Origin: Agrostemma githago
Taxonomy: Eukaryota > Streptophyta > Magnoliopsida > Caryophyllales > Caryophyllaceae
Length of the DNA: 64,000 nucleotides
Assembly: GCA_958450325.1 (NCBI GenBank)
Contig: OY288254.1
Coordinates: 35,535,577 to 35,599,576 of the forward strand
Direction of reading: 5' to 3'
Shown: piece after piece, positions 32,796-44,701 of the stretch
Layout of the letters: every line of letters starts with the position of its first letter
Position numbering within the stretch: position 1 is the stretch's first letter
Position numbers and translations under genes: made by a program
Notes under the pieces: generated by a model
Databases searched by the model: none
Seen by the model: only the letters and a program-made list of their open reading frames with translations
What the model was told of the DNA's origin: nothing

Positions 32796-35176
32796 GCGGT
32801 CGGATTTTCGTGGTCTGGGTCTGTTTAAGTAAACGAAGATTGGGGCGATCGTTTTATTTCTCGAAAATCGAATGCGTCGCCCCTTTCTCCTCAAGATCAT
32901 CCTTTGGATTTTTCTCGCCAAATTTCATCTCGATTTCCGTTATTTACGACAATGTCGACTTCGGGTAAGTGTTCCTTACTTGTTTATTTGTCGGTTTTGC
33001 TTGATTAGATTGATTATGAGTTGGTTTGTTGAAAACCCTAGAAAATCGATTTGGGTGTTTTTTACTTGTTTAGTTTCGATACTTGTGCTTGATTTTATTG
33101 TTAAGTTAAGGTTGATTAGAGCTTGTTAAAGTAGTTATAATCTTGATAAAGATGTTCGTGGTGCGACAATGCCTCTTTGTTGAAATGCGTTTTGGAATGC
33201 TAGGGTTAAGGACCGTTTCCCGATTATTCCCGCTTTTATTTTACGTACTTTTGTTCAAATAGTGTTTAGGAGGATATGGGTAGCTCTATTGTCGATTGCT
33301 AGGGCTAGGATGACTTTTAGGACCCTCCGTGAGGTTTTGTGTGTCTTAAGACAGACCAGAAGGTGTCGAAATGATGCCGGATTTTCTCGAAACCACTTCC
33401 AATGTGATCGGGATCGAAAATGCGTGCTAGCGGCCGTTTCAGAACTTTGATGTCCCCATTCGAAATTTTGACCCTATTTTGACTTGATTAAGCTGATTTA
33501 GCCTGACTAGGGTTATGTTTTGTTGTATATTTTGTTTTGTTTTGCAGCTAGAGATGATACCGAGTGTCCCGAGGGAACCTCCTCGGTTGGTGCTAGTGAG
33601 GAGGTTGCCGGGGCAAGTTCACAGACTCTTCGAGGGATTCGCAGGAGGAGACGGAGCGTCTCGTCTCAGTGACTTGACCCTGAGACTATTAATGAGGTTG
33701 AGTTCGATAGAGTGAAGAAGCGCAAGCTTCCGGAGACGGTGGCTAGGAGGGCTCATACTTTGGCTTCGGTACAGGAGAATGAGGAGATCGTTTACGAGGA
33801 CCCCGAGTGGGCTCGGGACTGGGATGGTCATCAGCTGATGTTTCATCTTGACCGTCACATTTCTAGCCGCATTGTGCGGGGCCTGGTGAGTGTCCTATTC
33901 GTGTTCATTAGTTATGACTCAGACTTTACTATTGTTATTATTTTTTGCTCGGGTTAGGCTAGATTTGTTTTGTTCATCCTAGCATTGTTTCGGTTTGCAG
34001 CCCCCAGGTCCGATGAGGACTTTCTCGGGCTTTACTACATGCCTCGGTGTCTACTTCCAGAAGTTGACCCCCGCGGTAAAGGGGATTATTGCGGGGACCG
34101 CCCTAGGTCCCGTGGTTGGACAGTGGGTTAGGTTGGTGGGTTGCAAGACTAAATGCAACCTTATGGTGATCAGGGCGATGATAGATCGCTTCCATGATAC
34201 TACCTCGACCTTCCACATGACTTTTGGGGAGGTCGGGATGACCCTAGAGGACTTTGAGATGATTAGTGGTCTGCCTTGGGGTCCGGATAGGATTAGGTGG
34301 GCTGCCGAAGGCCCTAGTCTAGATAGTGATGAGGTGCGGGGCCTCATCAGGGATTGTTTACCGCGTGAGGCATATAGTACGCCTCATGCTATAGTGAGCT
34401 CGTACATCATCGACCACTTCGAGCGAGTGGCGGTGTTAAAGGGTCGGGAGGCTAACACGCCGAAGCAGGATGCTTGGCTGAGGCTGTGGTATTTCCTAGG
34501 GTCGGCTTACTTCTCGGATAAGGGCGAGAGGTTTAGTACTAGGATTCTGCCCTTTCTAGCCGACCTGACTCAGCTAGGGCGCTACGATTGGGTGACCGCG
34601 TCTTTCCCGGAGATTACTCGCTGCCTGCAAGTCATGGTGAGGCCGCTGGTGATAGGGTCGGCCTCAGCTATGCCCATTGTGGGTCCGGGCCTTATACTGG
34701 AGGTTAGTTGCTTTTCTCGCTCTTGTGTTTTGAGTTCTACTTAGTTTTTGGCTTGAATTGCTAAAGTTGTTTTGGGATTTTGCAGGCTTGGATCTATTCC
34801 TACTTCCCGTGCTTAGCTCCTAAGACGGTACGGGTTCACCCGAAGAGATTCCCGGCGGGAATCGAGTGGAGGCTGGCTCAGCCTAAGAGCACAATCAGCC
34901 ATTACCCGGTGGAGAATGCGCTGGTTAACAAGCTAGGCCTTGACGATGTAAGTTTTTTCTATAGTTTATTTGCTCAATAGCCCCCAAGGCTTGGGACTTC
35001 ATTAGGATGTTGGTTTTATTTGTGTAGTTTGTGGCCCGCCCTTGGGCCAATTTCGAGAGCGTGCCGGACGATGTGGCTATGGAGCTGAGGCCGCGGAGTT
35101 ATAGGAAGATGCTGCTTCCTGCGTTGATTCGTCCATTTTCGTACCTGGGCGAGCGGTATGATTGGAAGGATTTTGC

Positions 35177-36670
35177 TGTCAATCCTACCAACAAATAAAA
35201 CCAACTAATCCTAACTAGGTAGCTAGGGCAAGTCGGGGCGATCCACGGAGACGGTAAGAGGTGTCTAGACTAAGGTCTACCCAAATACAAGACTAGGTCA
35301 ACTAAGCTAAACAACTAGAACAAAGAAGGGGGATAAAACTATGACTATGACTAAGCTAAGCATAACAACTAAAGCTAAAAGATTCAACTAACTAGCTAGG
35401 AACAATAGGTCGGGTTCATAAGTGTAGTAGGATAGTTGGGTAATCGAGGGTGTAGGTTTCACCTAGTCACTAAGGTCGGTCCGCGCTCTCCCGTCAAAGA
35501 CAAACCCGAATACTCAAGCAAGATGCTACTCAATACAAGAGGATTCAACCACCAATCAACCAAACAATGAGAAGAAGGAAACAAGCAAGAGTAGTATTTG
35601 CAACTACCACCCTAACAAACATTTCATCAAACACATGGTATGCATAACAAGTGACTAGCAACAAAGATTCAACCTTTACCCACAATCAATCCTAATCACC
35701 CATAATCAACACATAATCCCCCTACTAACCCCACAAGTATCTATTCAATCATATCTAAACTAACAGTAACCCAAACAAGAGGAAACATCAACATAACCAT
35801 AACATTCATTATAAAAAATGAAATTAGCAATAACAATGAACAATGAACAAAGATTAAAACTTGAATGATAAACAAAGATTAAGAGAAAAGAGAGTAAGAA
35901 GATTATACCAACTAACAAGAGAAGAAAAGATGAACACTTGCATAGAAGAAAACAAAAACATCCACCAAGGTTGTCAATCTTGGTAGAGATCTTCAAGAAT
36001 TCCAATAATACAAGGATTAAACTAAGATTAAGGAAAGGATTAAGCTAATCTACACTAATATATGCTGATCTACCTAAAGTATGTCTAGGGTTTCATAAGA
36101 TAGTGTATCCCCCTTAAACAATACAAAGGGATGGTATTTATAGGGTTACAAGAGCAAAGGAGAAGAAAAGAAGTGACGCGGGGCTGCAGGTGGGCCATCC
36201 CGGCCGAGAAGAGATGATCTCAGTCAGGAAGAGACCCATCCCGGCCGAGATGACCTTCTTCTCGGTCGGGAAGGCTAGTCAGTGGCCGTGCTTTGCTTTC
36301 CTTCTTCATCCCGGCCGAGATGGCCCTCATCTCGACCGGGATGGGTCTTGTAGGCCTCTAATATGGTCTCAAGGGTCCCTACTTGCTTTTCATAGGCTTC
36401 TCATCGATTCTCGGTGCTCGGGATCGAGTCTAAGGGTCTCGGAAATGGGTCCCAAGGGCTCGGGATCGAGTCTAAGCTACCGAGTGATCGTTGCTTCTCT
36501 TCGTTGGCTCCAAATGCGAAACGAGTCTGAATCGTTCCCTTTCTCCAAGATTAGTCTTAGGAGCCTAAAACAAACTAGAAGAAGCGTAATTAGCCTCGAA
36601 ACCGCTCCAAAGAGCGATTCCACAAGAGAAATCGGGACCAAACACAGGGAAAATAGCACTACAAAACACA
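35177..36670 (-). repeat. 3' LTR of the nested element
   Basis: About 1.49 kb and nearly identical to 39060-40566. TATA is at 36135-36142 (minus), and a palindrome module lies upstream of it at 36198-36341. Confidence 0.9.
36198..36341. promoter_or_regulatory. Palindrome-pair module upstream of the nested LTR TATA
   Basis: TCCCGGCCGAGA and its inverted partner TCTCGGTCGGGA alternate at 36198, 36218, 36239, 36260, 36309 and 36330. Spacing is 20, 21, 21, 49 and 21 bp. The block starts 56 bp upstream of the LTR TATA in element sense. Confidence 0.65.
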
Positions 36671-39059
36671 CTTAGCAACTCCCCCACACTTAACCCTTAC
36701 TCGCCCTCGAGTAAGCACAAACTAACTAAAAACTAAAAGAAACTAGACTTCTAACCAAGAGGGTATTAGCGCACCCTACGCCCTTTCAACTCACGCGAGA
36801 ACACTTAGAGGAAAAGTGCTCTCCGCAAGGCAAGTGAGGTCTTGCGACAAAACTGTGGATGCAACCGAACACGAAAACACACAAGCAAACAAACATACAA
36901 ACAAACAAAAAATCGGTTGCACCCAAAAAGAAACAAATACCGCTTCCCTCAACAAAGCGGTGAAGAAACACCGGTTAAGGACTCAAGGCAAGTGACACGT
37001 TCCCGAGCTAATAACACAAATCGAAATGGACAAAACCCTAATAGTATGACAAAAAAGTAATAAAAAACATTGGTAATTTACCTAGGTCCTCCTAACCTTC
37101 TAAGAACGTACTACGGGACGATCGGCGGGATGGAAATAGGATGAACCACAGAGTTAGTCGACACTGTAGGTAAGTGAGAGCCCGCCCCGTTTAGCGATAA
37201 GCCAAGATGATCGTCCCATGCTCAAAAATCGTCTAACTAGCCCAAGTAAAAAGGTGGATAAAGTTGCAAAATGGGGGAAGACCGATCATTACCGCTATCA
37301 TCCTTCCTAGGGACTCGGTTCTTTGGTAGGCTCTTCACGGTAGCGATCGGAAAAAGGCTTATTTTTGAGAGGGTGAGAATCTTTTTGTGAGATTGTTTTC
37401 TTAGGCATTCTTTTCTTTTGCATTCGGCTTTTGAGTTGCTATGCCATTTCTTTTTCTTCTTTTGTATTTCCTCTTTGATTTGTTGTGCCTTTTCTTTTTC
37501 TTTCTTTCTTTTTCTTTCTTTTTCTTTCTTTCTTTTTCTTTCTTTTCTTTCTTTTGATTTGGCTTGCCTTTTGGATAATTCTTGTATTGTAGGCATTTCT
37601 TGCAACCAAGTGAGAACTTATACAATTTGCAACTTATTTGTGGAAATGTGTAGGAGGTAGGGGAATGGGTAAGTCGGGGGTCGCGATTTCCCTTCAAACC
37701 CACAAAAAGAGTGAAAACTTGGACTAATCAAAGCAATTCCGAACACAGTCACCTAAGGGACGGGACTCGGCAACCAAGGCCTTTTCACGCCGTGGGTGGT
37801 CATAGTGGTCAAAATGCAAATCCGCAGTAAATCCCTAGTAGGGTAGGTGGACTCAAGGTAAAGGACCAATGAAACTATTGATTTAAAGTCATTCTACTAA
37901 ACTAAAGTCCAAGACTCGATTCATATCACTAGAAAGGGAAAGTAAACACTTGCGCACTAGCCTTAAAAGCGGGTTTTCGAAAACATTTTTATTACACACT
38001 AGACACAACTAAACAAGACAAAATAAAAACGCAGCAAAAACGAAAGGAAATGAGACAAAGACAACAAAATAAAACAAAACAAAAGAAAGGAGAACAAACA
38101 CACAAAGAAAACAAGCACCACCCCGAAACATCCACATAGGCAACCAAATCAACCTCAAACTCCAACAAGCTCCACCCGAGCACACATCATCGCAAAATCT
38201 CCTCCAAACTCCACAAGACACAAAGAGGAAAAGGGATAGAATGACGTTACCGGATGTCTTGAGCTTTCCGAAGATTACGGCGATCAAGGAACCTTTGAGG
38301 AAAAAGGGAGGGAAAACACACACAACACAACAAATATACGACACAACGACACAAAAGGAAAAGACACAAAAGAAAATCCTTTTGATTTTTGTGAAATTTT
38401 TCAAATTTTTAGGGTTTTTTTAAGATTTTTCGAAAAAAACTACGAAAATAAAACTAAACTAGCTAGACTAAGACATCGCTCCCCCACACTTAAACCGAGC
38501 AATATCCTCATGCTCGATCGGTAGTGTGTGGAGACACTAAAAAGAAGAGAAACTACGAAAATAAAGATAAAAAACAAAAATAAAGGTGAAGAAATGTGAA
38601 TGCGTCCGGTCGGGGTGTAGTCAAGTCACCAATGGCCGAGACGAGAAAAGATATGGATGGGGGAAGAAATAAAGAGAAGAAAATAAAAGGAAATGGGAGG
38701 GGAGGGCTAGGTGTAATCAAGTCACCTAGCCCGGATTCCGCCTAAATCCGACTAATTCCTACTAAAAAGAAATTAAGTTGAATAAAAAGTGAAAGAACTT
38801 GTAAATTTGGCTTTTGAAATGACTCTCGATGTAGTCACGTCATCGAGAATCGGGAGCAATGACCAAGGCCCCGAGGGGGAATAAGCGAAGACTAAGCAAA
38901 TAAAAGACGGAAAAGAAGTGAGAGTCGCCTTACCAAAAGTTAGCAACTCAATAATCTCTATCATCTCATTGGTCATTATCGGCACTTTGCTTGTTTCATC
39001 ATAGAAATTCCTCCTCATCCTTGATGTAGCTCCAAGTACGAGTATCGGACTTGTAAAGG
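36671..39059. other. Non-coding interior of the nested element
   Basis: No gene. It holds two minus-strand copies of a TTAAGTGTGGGGGAG-like tract (36678-36692 and 38478-38492), a long pyrimidine run (37485-37560) and A-rich sequence. The two tracts and the position between LTRs resemble the 3' region of Athila/Tat-type elements whose coding part has been lost. Confidence 0.55.
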
Positions 39060-40566
39060 TGTCAATCCTACCGACAAATAAAACCAACTAATCCTAACTA
39101 GGTAGCTAGGGCAAGTCGGGTCGATCCACAGAGACGGTAAGAGGTGTCTAGACTAAGGTCTACCCAAATACAAGACTAGGTCAACTAAGCTAAACAACTA
39201 GAACAAAGAAGGGGGATAACACTATGACTATGACTAAGCTAAGCATAACAACTAAAGCTAAAAGATTCAACTAACTAGCTAGGAACAATAGGTCAGGTTC
39301 ATAAGTGTAGTAGGATAGTTGGGTAATCGAGGGTGTAGGTTTCACCTAGTCACTAAGGTCGGTCCGCGCTCTCGCGTCAAAGACAAACCCGAATACCCAA
39401 GCAAGATGCTACTCAACACAAGAGGATTCAACCACCAATCAACCAAACAATGAGAAGAAGGAAACAAGCAAGAGTAGTATTTGCAACTACCACCCTAACA
39501 AACATTTCATCAAACACATGGTATGCATAACAAGTGACTAGCAATAAAGATTCAGCCTTTACCCACAATCAACCCTAATCACCCATAATCAACACATAAT
39601 CCCCCTACTAACCCCACAAGAATCTATTCAATCATATCTAAACTAACACTAACCCAAACAAGAGGAAACATCAACATAACCATAACATTCATTATAAAAA
39701 ATGAAATTAGCAATAACAATGAACAATGAACAATGAACAAAGATTAAAACTTGAATGATAAACAAAGATTAAGAGAAAAGAGAGTAAGAAGATTATACCA
39801 ACTAACAAGAGAAGAAAAGATGAACACTTGCATAGAAGAAAAACCAAAACATCCACCAAGGTTGTTAATCTTGGTAGAGATTTTCAAGAATTCCAATGAT
39901 ACAAGGATTAAACTAAGATTAAGGAAAGGATTAAGCTAATCTACACTAATATATGCTAATCTAACCTAAAGTATGTCTAGAATTTCATAAGATAGTGTAT
40001 CCCCCTCAAACAATACAAAGGGAGAGTATTTATAGGGTTACAAGAGCAAAGGAGAAGAAAAGAAGTGACGCGGAGCTGCAGATGGGCCATCCCGGCTGAG
40101 AAGAGATGATCTCGGTCGGGAAGGGACCCATCCCGGCCGAGATGACCTTCTTCTCGGTCGGGAAGGCTGGTCAGTGGCCGTGCTTTGCTTTCCTTCTTCA
40201 TCCCGGCCGAGATGGCATTCATCTCGATCAGGATGGGTCTTGTAGGCCTCAAATATGGTCTCAAGGGTCCCTAATTTCTCTTCATAGGCTTCTCAGCGAT
40301 TCTCGGTGCTCGGGATCGAGTCTAAGGGGCTCGGGAATGGGTCCCAAGGGCTCGGGATCGAGTTTAAGCTACCGAGTGATCGTTGCTTCTCTTCGTTGGC
40401 TCCAAATGCGTCGGAAACGAGTCTGAATCGTTCCCTTTCTCCAAGATTAGTCTTAGGAGCCTAAAACAAACTAGAAGAAGCGTAATTAGCCTTGAAACCG
40501 CTCCAAAGAGCGATTCCACAAGAGAAACCGGGACCAAACACAGGGAAAATAGCACTACAAAACACA
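39060..40566 (-). repeat. 5' LTR of the nested element
   Basis: Partner of 35177-36670. TATA is at 40027-40034 (minus). One short duplication (gaacaatgaacaatgaac near 39720) explains part of the length difference. Confidence 0.9.
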
Positions 40567-41513
40567 CTTATCACGGTTGGTGCGTCAGTGCCTATATGAC
40601 GATTTCAGGGTGCCGATTGATCCTCCCCGGATCATGTTCAGACCACCGACCGCCGCAAAGATCCTTGAGGATAAGGACGGAGAAGGAGGTGATACACTCT
40701 TGGTGCCTGGTGGCTCCTACTTATCTCACGTCACCCGGCGGTTAGCTTGGTATCGCCTCGTGGTAATGTTCTAATCTTTGGCTCTAAGGTTTGTGTTGCG
40801 GTTTGTTATTTCTTTGCCTTCTGACCAATCTGTTGTCTTTTCAGCTGGTCGACCCGGCTGACAAAATCCAGCCCCCAGATTTTCCCCTGACTCTACTTAG
40901 AGTGGATGCAGCTGGGGTACCCTTTACTGAGCCTCTCCCCCCGTGTTCCGCAGAGGAGATGGATGCCGGGATAGAGTGGCGAGACCGGGTATACCGAGTA
41001 AGTTTTGACTTTTGTTTTCGATTTGGGTTCTAAGAATGTAGGGTCGGTTTGCCTAACTTTCATGGTTTACTCTCAGGCTTCGTCGGCTTACCATCAGCGA
41101 TTGTGGCAGGCTGCCAACTGCTTCCGGGCCTATGCCTCGAGGGTTTCTCGTGACACTTCAGGACCTCGATCGGTGAGTTTGTGTGACTAAGGTGGTTTTC
41201 TAGGTTGCTTGTGTGTTTTCCTAATGTTTGAGTGTACTCGCATGATGTCTCGGATATGGTGGGACAGTTGGAGACTCGGGTGACCGAGCTCGAGGAGAAA
41301 GATGTCGAGTCACAGCGGCTCCTGTAATCTCGGGCTGACGAGATCGCCTTCCTAAAGGAGCGGTTGGCTCGGTTTCGGGGGGAGACCTCCTCACAGGGTG
41401 AGGCCAGGCATCGGATCGAGAGGGAGGCTGAGGCTGAAACTACGGGTGCTAACGAGGAGGTTGGAGGGGTCCCCGAGACGACTACTCGATATGCTGTCGG
41501 GGATGAATGGTAG

Positions 41514-42315
41514 TGAGTCTCCCCTCATAGACTTCGAGGATCTCGGTTTGGATGACAACCTTTGCGAGGTTGTGATAGCTGTCGGTGTGGCTTCTAGGGG
41601 TCCTTCCTAACCTCAGTATGTATAAGGATTTGTATATTTTGTATATTCGTTTTAGACTTTTAGTATTTGAATTATTTGGATTAGTCTTGTGCTTGGAGAA
41701 TTTGTTGACCTATATTGACAAGTAATCACTTTTGTGTTCATTTGCTTGCGATTTGACCTAGTTTAGGGCGTATTAGCGTTGCATGAGAGTATGAAAACCG
41801 TTTGTTTCGGATGTTTTTGAAATGCGTTAGTTTGAGCCGGGAATCGGATCAGGTAGTACGTCGATTAAATTTTTTTGACTCGAGATGTGAAATATTAACA
41901 TGCTTTGACCGAGTGTGCTAAGAAATGAGCGTGGCTGTTTTGACATTCAGAACGAGGCCGAAGTTTGAAATTCGTGCGACCCCGGCAAAAAAAGTTAGAC
42001 CACTTTTTATACATTCGTAAAATCGCCTTGTCAGGCTACAGACGCGACTTGACGACAATCGTTAAAAGGCTACGACACGCCTAGGTGGGGTAGCTTATCC
42101 CCCTAAAAAAAACAAAAAAAAAACGTCTAAGTCTCGTGCATCCGACGAGTGAACTCGCGTCCTGCAGCTTCAGTATGGATATCTCGGTTTTCGGGGTGGG
42201 CTCTAATGACTTTGGGAGGCCGTTCTCGGTGTCTGAGGTATATGATGATAGCTATGGTGATCACGGGGTTCCAATTTCTACCCTTGAGTTGCTCGGGTTG
42301 AGTCATGCCTGGCTT
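41514..42315. other. Spacer between the two antisense genes
   Basis: This includes the 3' flank of the PMD gene (tttgtatattttgtatattcg near 41630) and an A-rich stretch at 42102-42122. No other coding sequence is recognised. Confidence 0.45.
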
Positions 42316-42460
42316 CAGGCGCTCGGACTGATGCAATTGGGTCCCGAGTCGCTTGGGCTTGGGCGGTCAGAGACTCGGGTGCGTGGGCCGGTGCGGTCCA
42401 AACCCCGGGTTATCGAAATTTTCGTTGTTCCTAATTCTTGTGGGATTAGGGCTATATATA
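42316..42460 (+). promoter_or_regulatory. Antisense promoter: 15-bp-phased module and TATA
   Basis: Units of 15 bp can be set at 42316 (CAGGCGCTCGGACTG), 42331, 42346, 42361 (GGGCGGTCAGAGACT), 42376 and 42391. The fourth resembles GGGCGTACTAAGACT of the LTR module. A TATATATA lies at 42453-42460, about 67 bp before the start codon. Confidence 0.55.
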
Positions 42461-42526
42461 CGGGTTGTGGGTGCATGTTCTAGACATACTAGGATATCCG
42501 TAAGGTATAGAACCATATCTAGGGTC

Positions 42527-44015
42527 ATGTCGGGTTTCGAGAATGTCCTGACCAAGTGGGCGGGTTTGTTTAAGAAATGTTCTTCCGAGGTTAGTTCAAA
42601 CGATGGTTTTTCGACGGTTGTTGCACTGAGTCGAGTCAAGGTACAGGATGATTTTCTACGGGCATGCTCTAGAGTTTGGGACCCAAAATATCATGTTTTT
42701 GCTTTCCCCGGGGGTAAAGTTTGCCCTTTGCTCGAAGAGATAGATGCTATAGGTGGGTGGAGCTCGGTTCGACCTTGTGTGCCTTGTGGGGATGATGCTT
42801 ATGTGGAGCGATTTTACCACTTTTTGGACCTTTCTTCATTGGAGGAGGCTAAAGGCTATTTTGGTGTGGATGGTCTTAACTTAGAGTTGCTTTCTTGGAC
42901 ATTCTCTCTTGTTGGCTCTCATTATGTTTCGGTCTTGGCATGTAGGCGTGCTTTTAATATTGCCATTGCTTGCTATTATCTTTTTGAGGACGCGCGGTCA
43001 CGTGAAGGTTGGGGGAATCCTCGTGTTTTGGACGTGGTAGCGGCTATGGAACATGGACGATCACCCTCTTTGCTCACTTTGGGTGAGCTTGTTCTGGGTC
43101 TTGACGCTAGTGTTCTGGTACAGGGGATACCCTCTCGGGGTTCTAGGATCATCTTACATGTGTGTGGCTTTGTTTTTTTTTGTAGCTTGGTTTTATTTGT
43201 TTTGTGGTTACTTTGGCTTTAGAGGTGTGATGCTTCGTCGTGTTTTTGTACATGTTTGGTTGCAAGAGCGGCTCGGTTTAATCGACCCTCCCCGGTGTTT
43301 CAAAGATTACAGCTACAGGGGTTTCACGGGCCGGAAGATGGTTTTGGTGCGGAGTAAAAGCTCTGAAGAGGAGGATTGGCTTCCCTACTTGGTTAGGGGA
43401 GATGTTGTCATCAGGTGGTCCATCCCGTGGTGGAATATTCGTGGGCGTGTCGGGTTTCCATTTTCGTCTTCGACCTGGGCTTTGTTACTACTATCCATGA
43501 GGTATCAAGTTTATATTTACCCGAGCATGTTGTCAAATCAAATGGGTGTCCGACCACCTATTATTCCAGATGATGCTAAGGTCGTTTCTAGTTCTGAACC
43601 ACGGACCGAGGATTTGCTTAGGGGGTTCAGGGTGTCTTGGGAGCAGAAGTTTTTGCATCCCGTTGCTCGACCGACCGACAATACTTCCGTCCGGAAGAGG
43701 GTTTGTGAACACCCGTCAGGACAGACCGACTCAAAAGTTAGGAAGACAGCGCCGCTAAGAGGCGAAAAGGAGACTCGAGAGACCGTTATTAAGCGCCTAT
43801 CCAAAGACAGTGGGACCGATCCTAGTTTAGTCAGTTCATCTGAATGGGCCAAGACCGACGAGACCCATATTAAAGTTGTGAAAGAGCAAAGAAAGTGGGA
43901 TTTGTTGGACTCGCGTTTAGATAGGGTGTTAGAAGCTTGCTTTCGGAAAATCGAAGAGGAAGAACGCAAGCAGTCACACCCGAATAGTGAGGGTAAGAAA
44001 AGGTTGGACCGGTAG
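42527..44015 (+). pseudogene. Second antisense gene, WDP/HVFxF family (DUF7745-like?)
   Basis: I chose the ATG at 42527 (MSGFENVLTKWAGLF) because TATA is just upstream. Exon 1 has VWDPKYHVFAFPGGKVCPLLEE and AIGGWSSVRP, then YYLFEDARSREG and MEHGRSPSLLTLGELVLGLD. It ends at about 43159. Exon 2 starts near 43255 (VWLQERLG) and has VIRWSIPWWN, YQVYIYPSML, a basic region and a charged helix. The order and key residues match the gene at 59857 in the next element. The expected splice acceptor here reads AT instead of AG, so splicing may fail. I am unsure of the family name; similar proteins are common in plant LTR elements. Function unknown. Confidence 0.6.
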
Positions 44016-44701
44016 AGCCCAGCCGTTTAGTACTATGTTGTATTAGTTGATATTATGTGGCGTATTAGTACTAACTTTTGCGGAGCTTAGACACGTTGTT
44101 AATTTTCCGGGACGTCCGGATTTTGGATGTTTGATGTAGATGCCTCAACAAAGGCTCGATTTAACCAGTTTTCCTTTTAATGAGAAGTACATTTATTTTT
44201 TCTTTTCTTCCGTTTTTTTTTGTGGCTCGCAACTCGATTCTTCATTTTACCCGGAGCGCCCTTTCGGGTTTTCACTCCGTCCTTGGCTCACCTTTTTTTT
44301 GTTTTTTAGTTTGTTTTGTCTTTTTTTTTACGGCTCGCAACTCGTTTCTTCATTTTGCCCGGGGCGCCCTTTCGGGTTTTCACCCCATCCTCGGCTCGTC
44401 GTTTGTGCTTCGTCATTTTAAATCACTCATTGACCGGGTCATGGGAGGAATCCCGGTTTATTCATGAATCGATTAATCGACTGTTTCGTTTAGTTGTTTG
44501 GTCGTACCCGGAGAAGGGTTGCCTACGTATCCGCTTTTGGACGGAATCAAACCATGTTCGTAGTTCTTTAAAAAAATGTGAGTGAGTTTGCTTTAGACTC
44601 GTCTATGCCAATTATCGATGCGAACTTGATTAATTATTATTTTTTTTGTTTTTTTTTTGCTTCCCCCTAAGTCGGAGGTTGGGATGTGGTTGGCATGGTG
44701 T
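44016..44701. repeat. Spacer with a duplicated ggctcgcaactcg block
   Basis: Two copies of a roughly 110-bp block (ggctcgcaactcg...cgccctttcgggttttcac) start at 44223 and 44331, with long T runs. A motif gttgcctacgtatccgc followed by gaatcaaacca lies at 44519. It recurs at 61819 in the next element at the same place before integrase, and it is a common landmark of plant Tat elements. Confidence 0.75.

Larger units (their letters stand above)
35177..40566 (-). mobile_element. Nested non-coding LTR element
   Basis: LTRs 35177-36670 and 39060-40566 start TGTCAATCCTACC and end AAAACACA. The minus-strand tract TGTGGGGGAGTTGCTAAG beside the left LTR is the polypurine tract, so it lies on the minus strand. 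The 2.4-kb interior has no gag or pol. The insertion splits exon 5 of the PMD gene. I see no matching target duplication at its edges; the ends may be slightly different or altered. Confidence 0.85.
32952..41513 (+). pseudogene. Antisense plant mobile domain (PMD) gene, 8 exons, split by an insertion
   Basis: Exons read by eye: 32952-32964, 33548-33885, 34001-34702, 34786-34947, 35028-35176 continuing at 40574-40762, 40845-40997, 41077-41172 and 41268-41513. All introns are GT-AG, and after the first they are phase 0. The third exon has FGEVGMTLEDFEMISGLP and nearby residues typical of the plant mobile domain (aminotransferase-like, Pfam PMD family, also in MAIN/MAIL1). The last exon is a coiled coil (LEERVTELEEK-like heptads). 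Breaks: TGA at 33670, TAA at 41325 and the nested LTR element at 35177. The gene runs against gag-pol inside the element. Its role is unknown; PMD proteins are linked to silencing of transposons and are also carried by them. Confidence 0.78.

Noticed and set aside
37237..37703. Lysine/glutamate-rich minus-strand frames
   Set aside because: They come from a long pyrimidine tract (37485-37560) and have no other support.
35172..40578. A target duplication for the nested LTR element
   Set aside because: Left flank TTTGC and right flanks CTTAT or CGGTT do not match under any end I tried.
32952..41513. A host PMD gene with introns
   Set aside because: It lies wholly between LTRs that share one target duplication and carries stops, so it belongs to the element.
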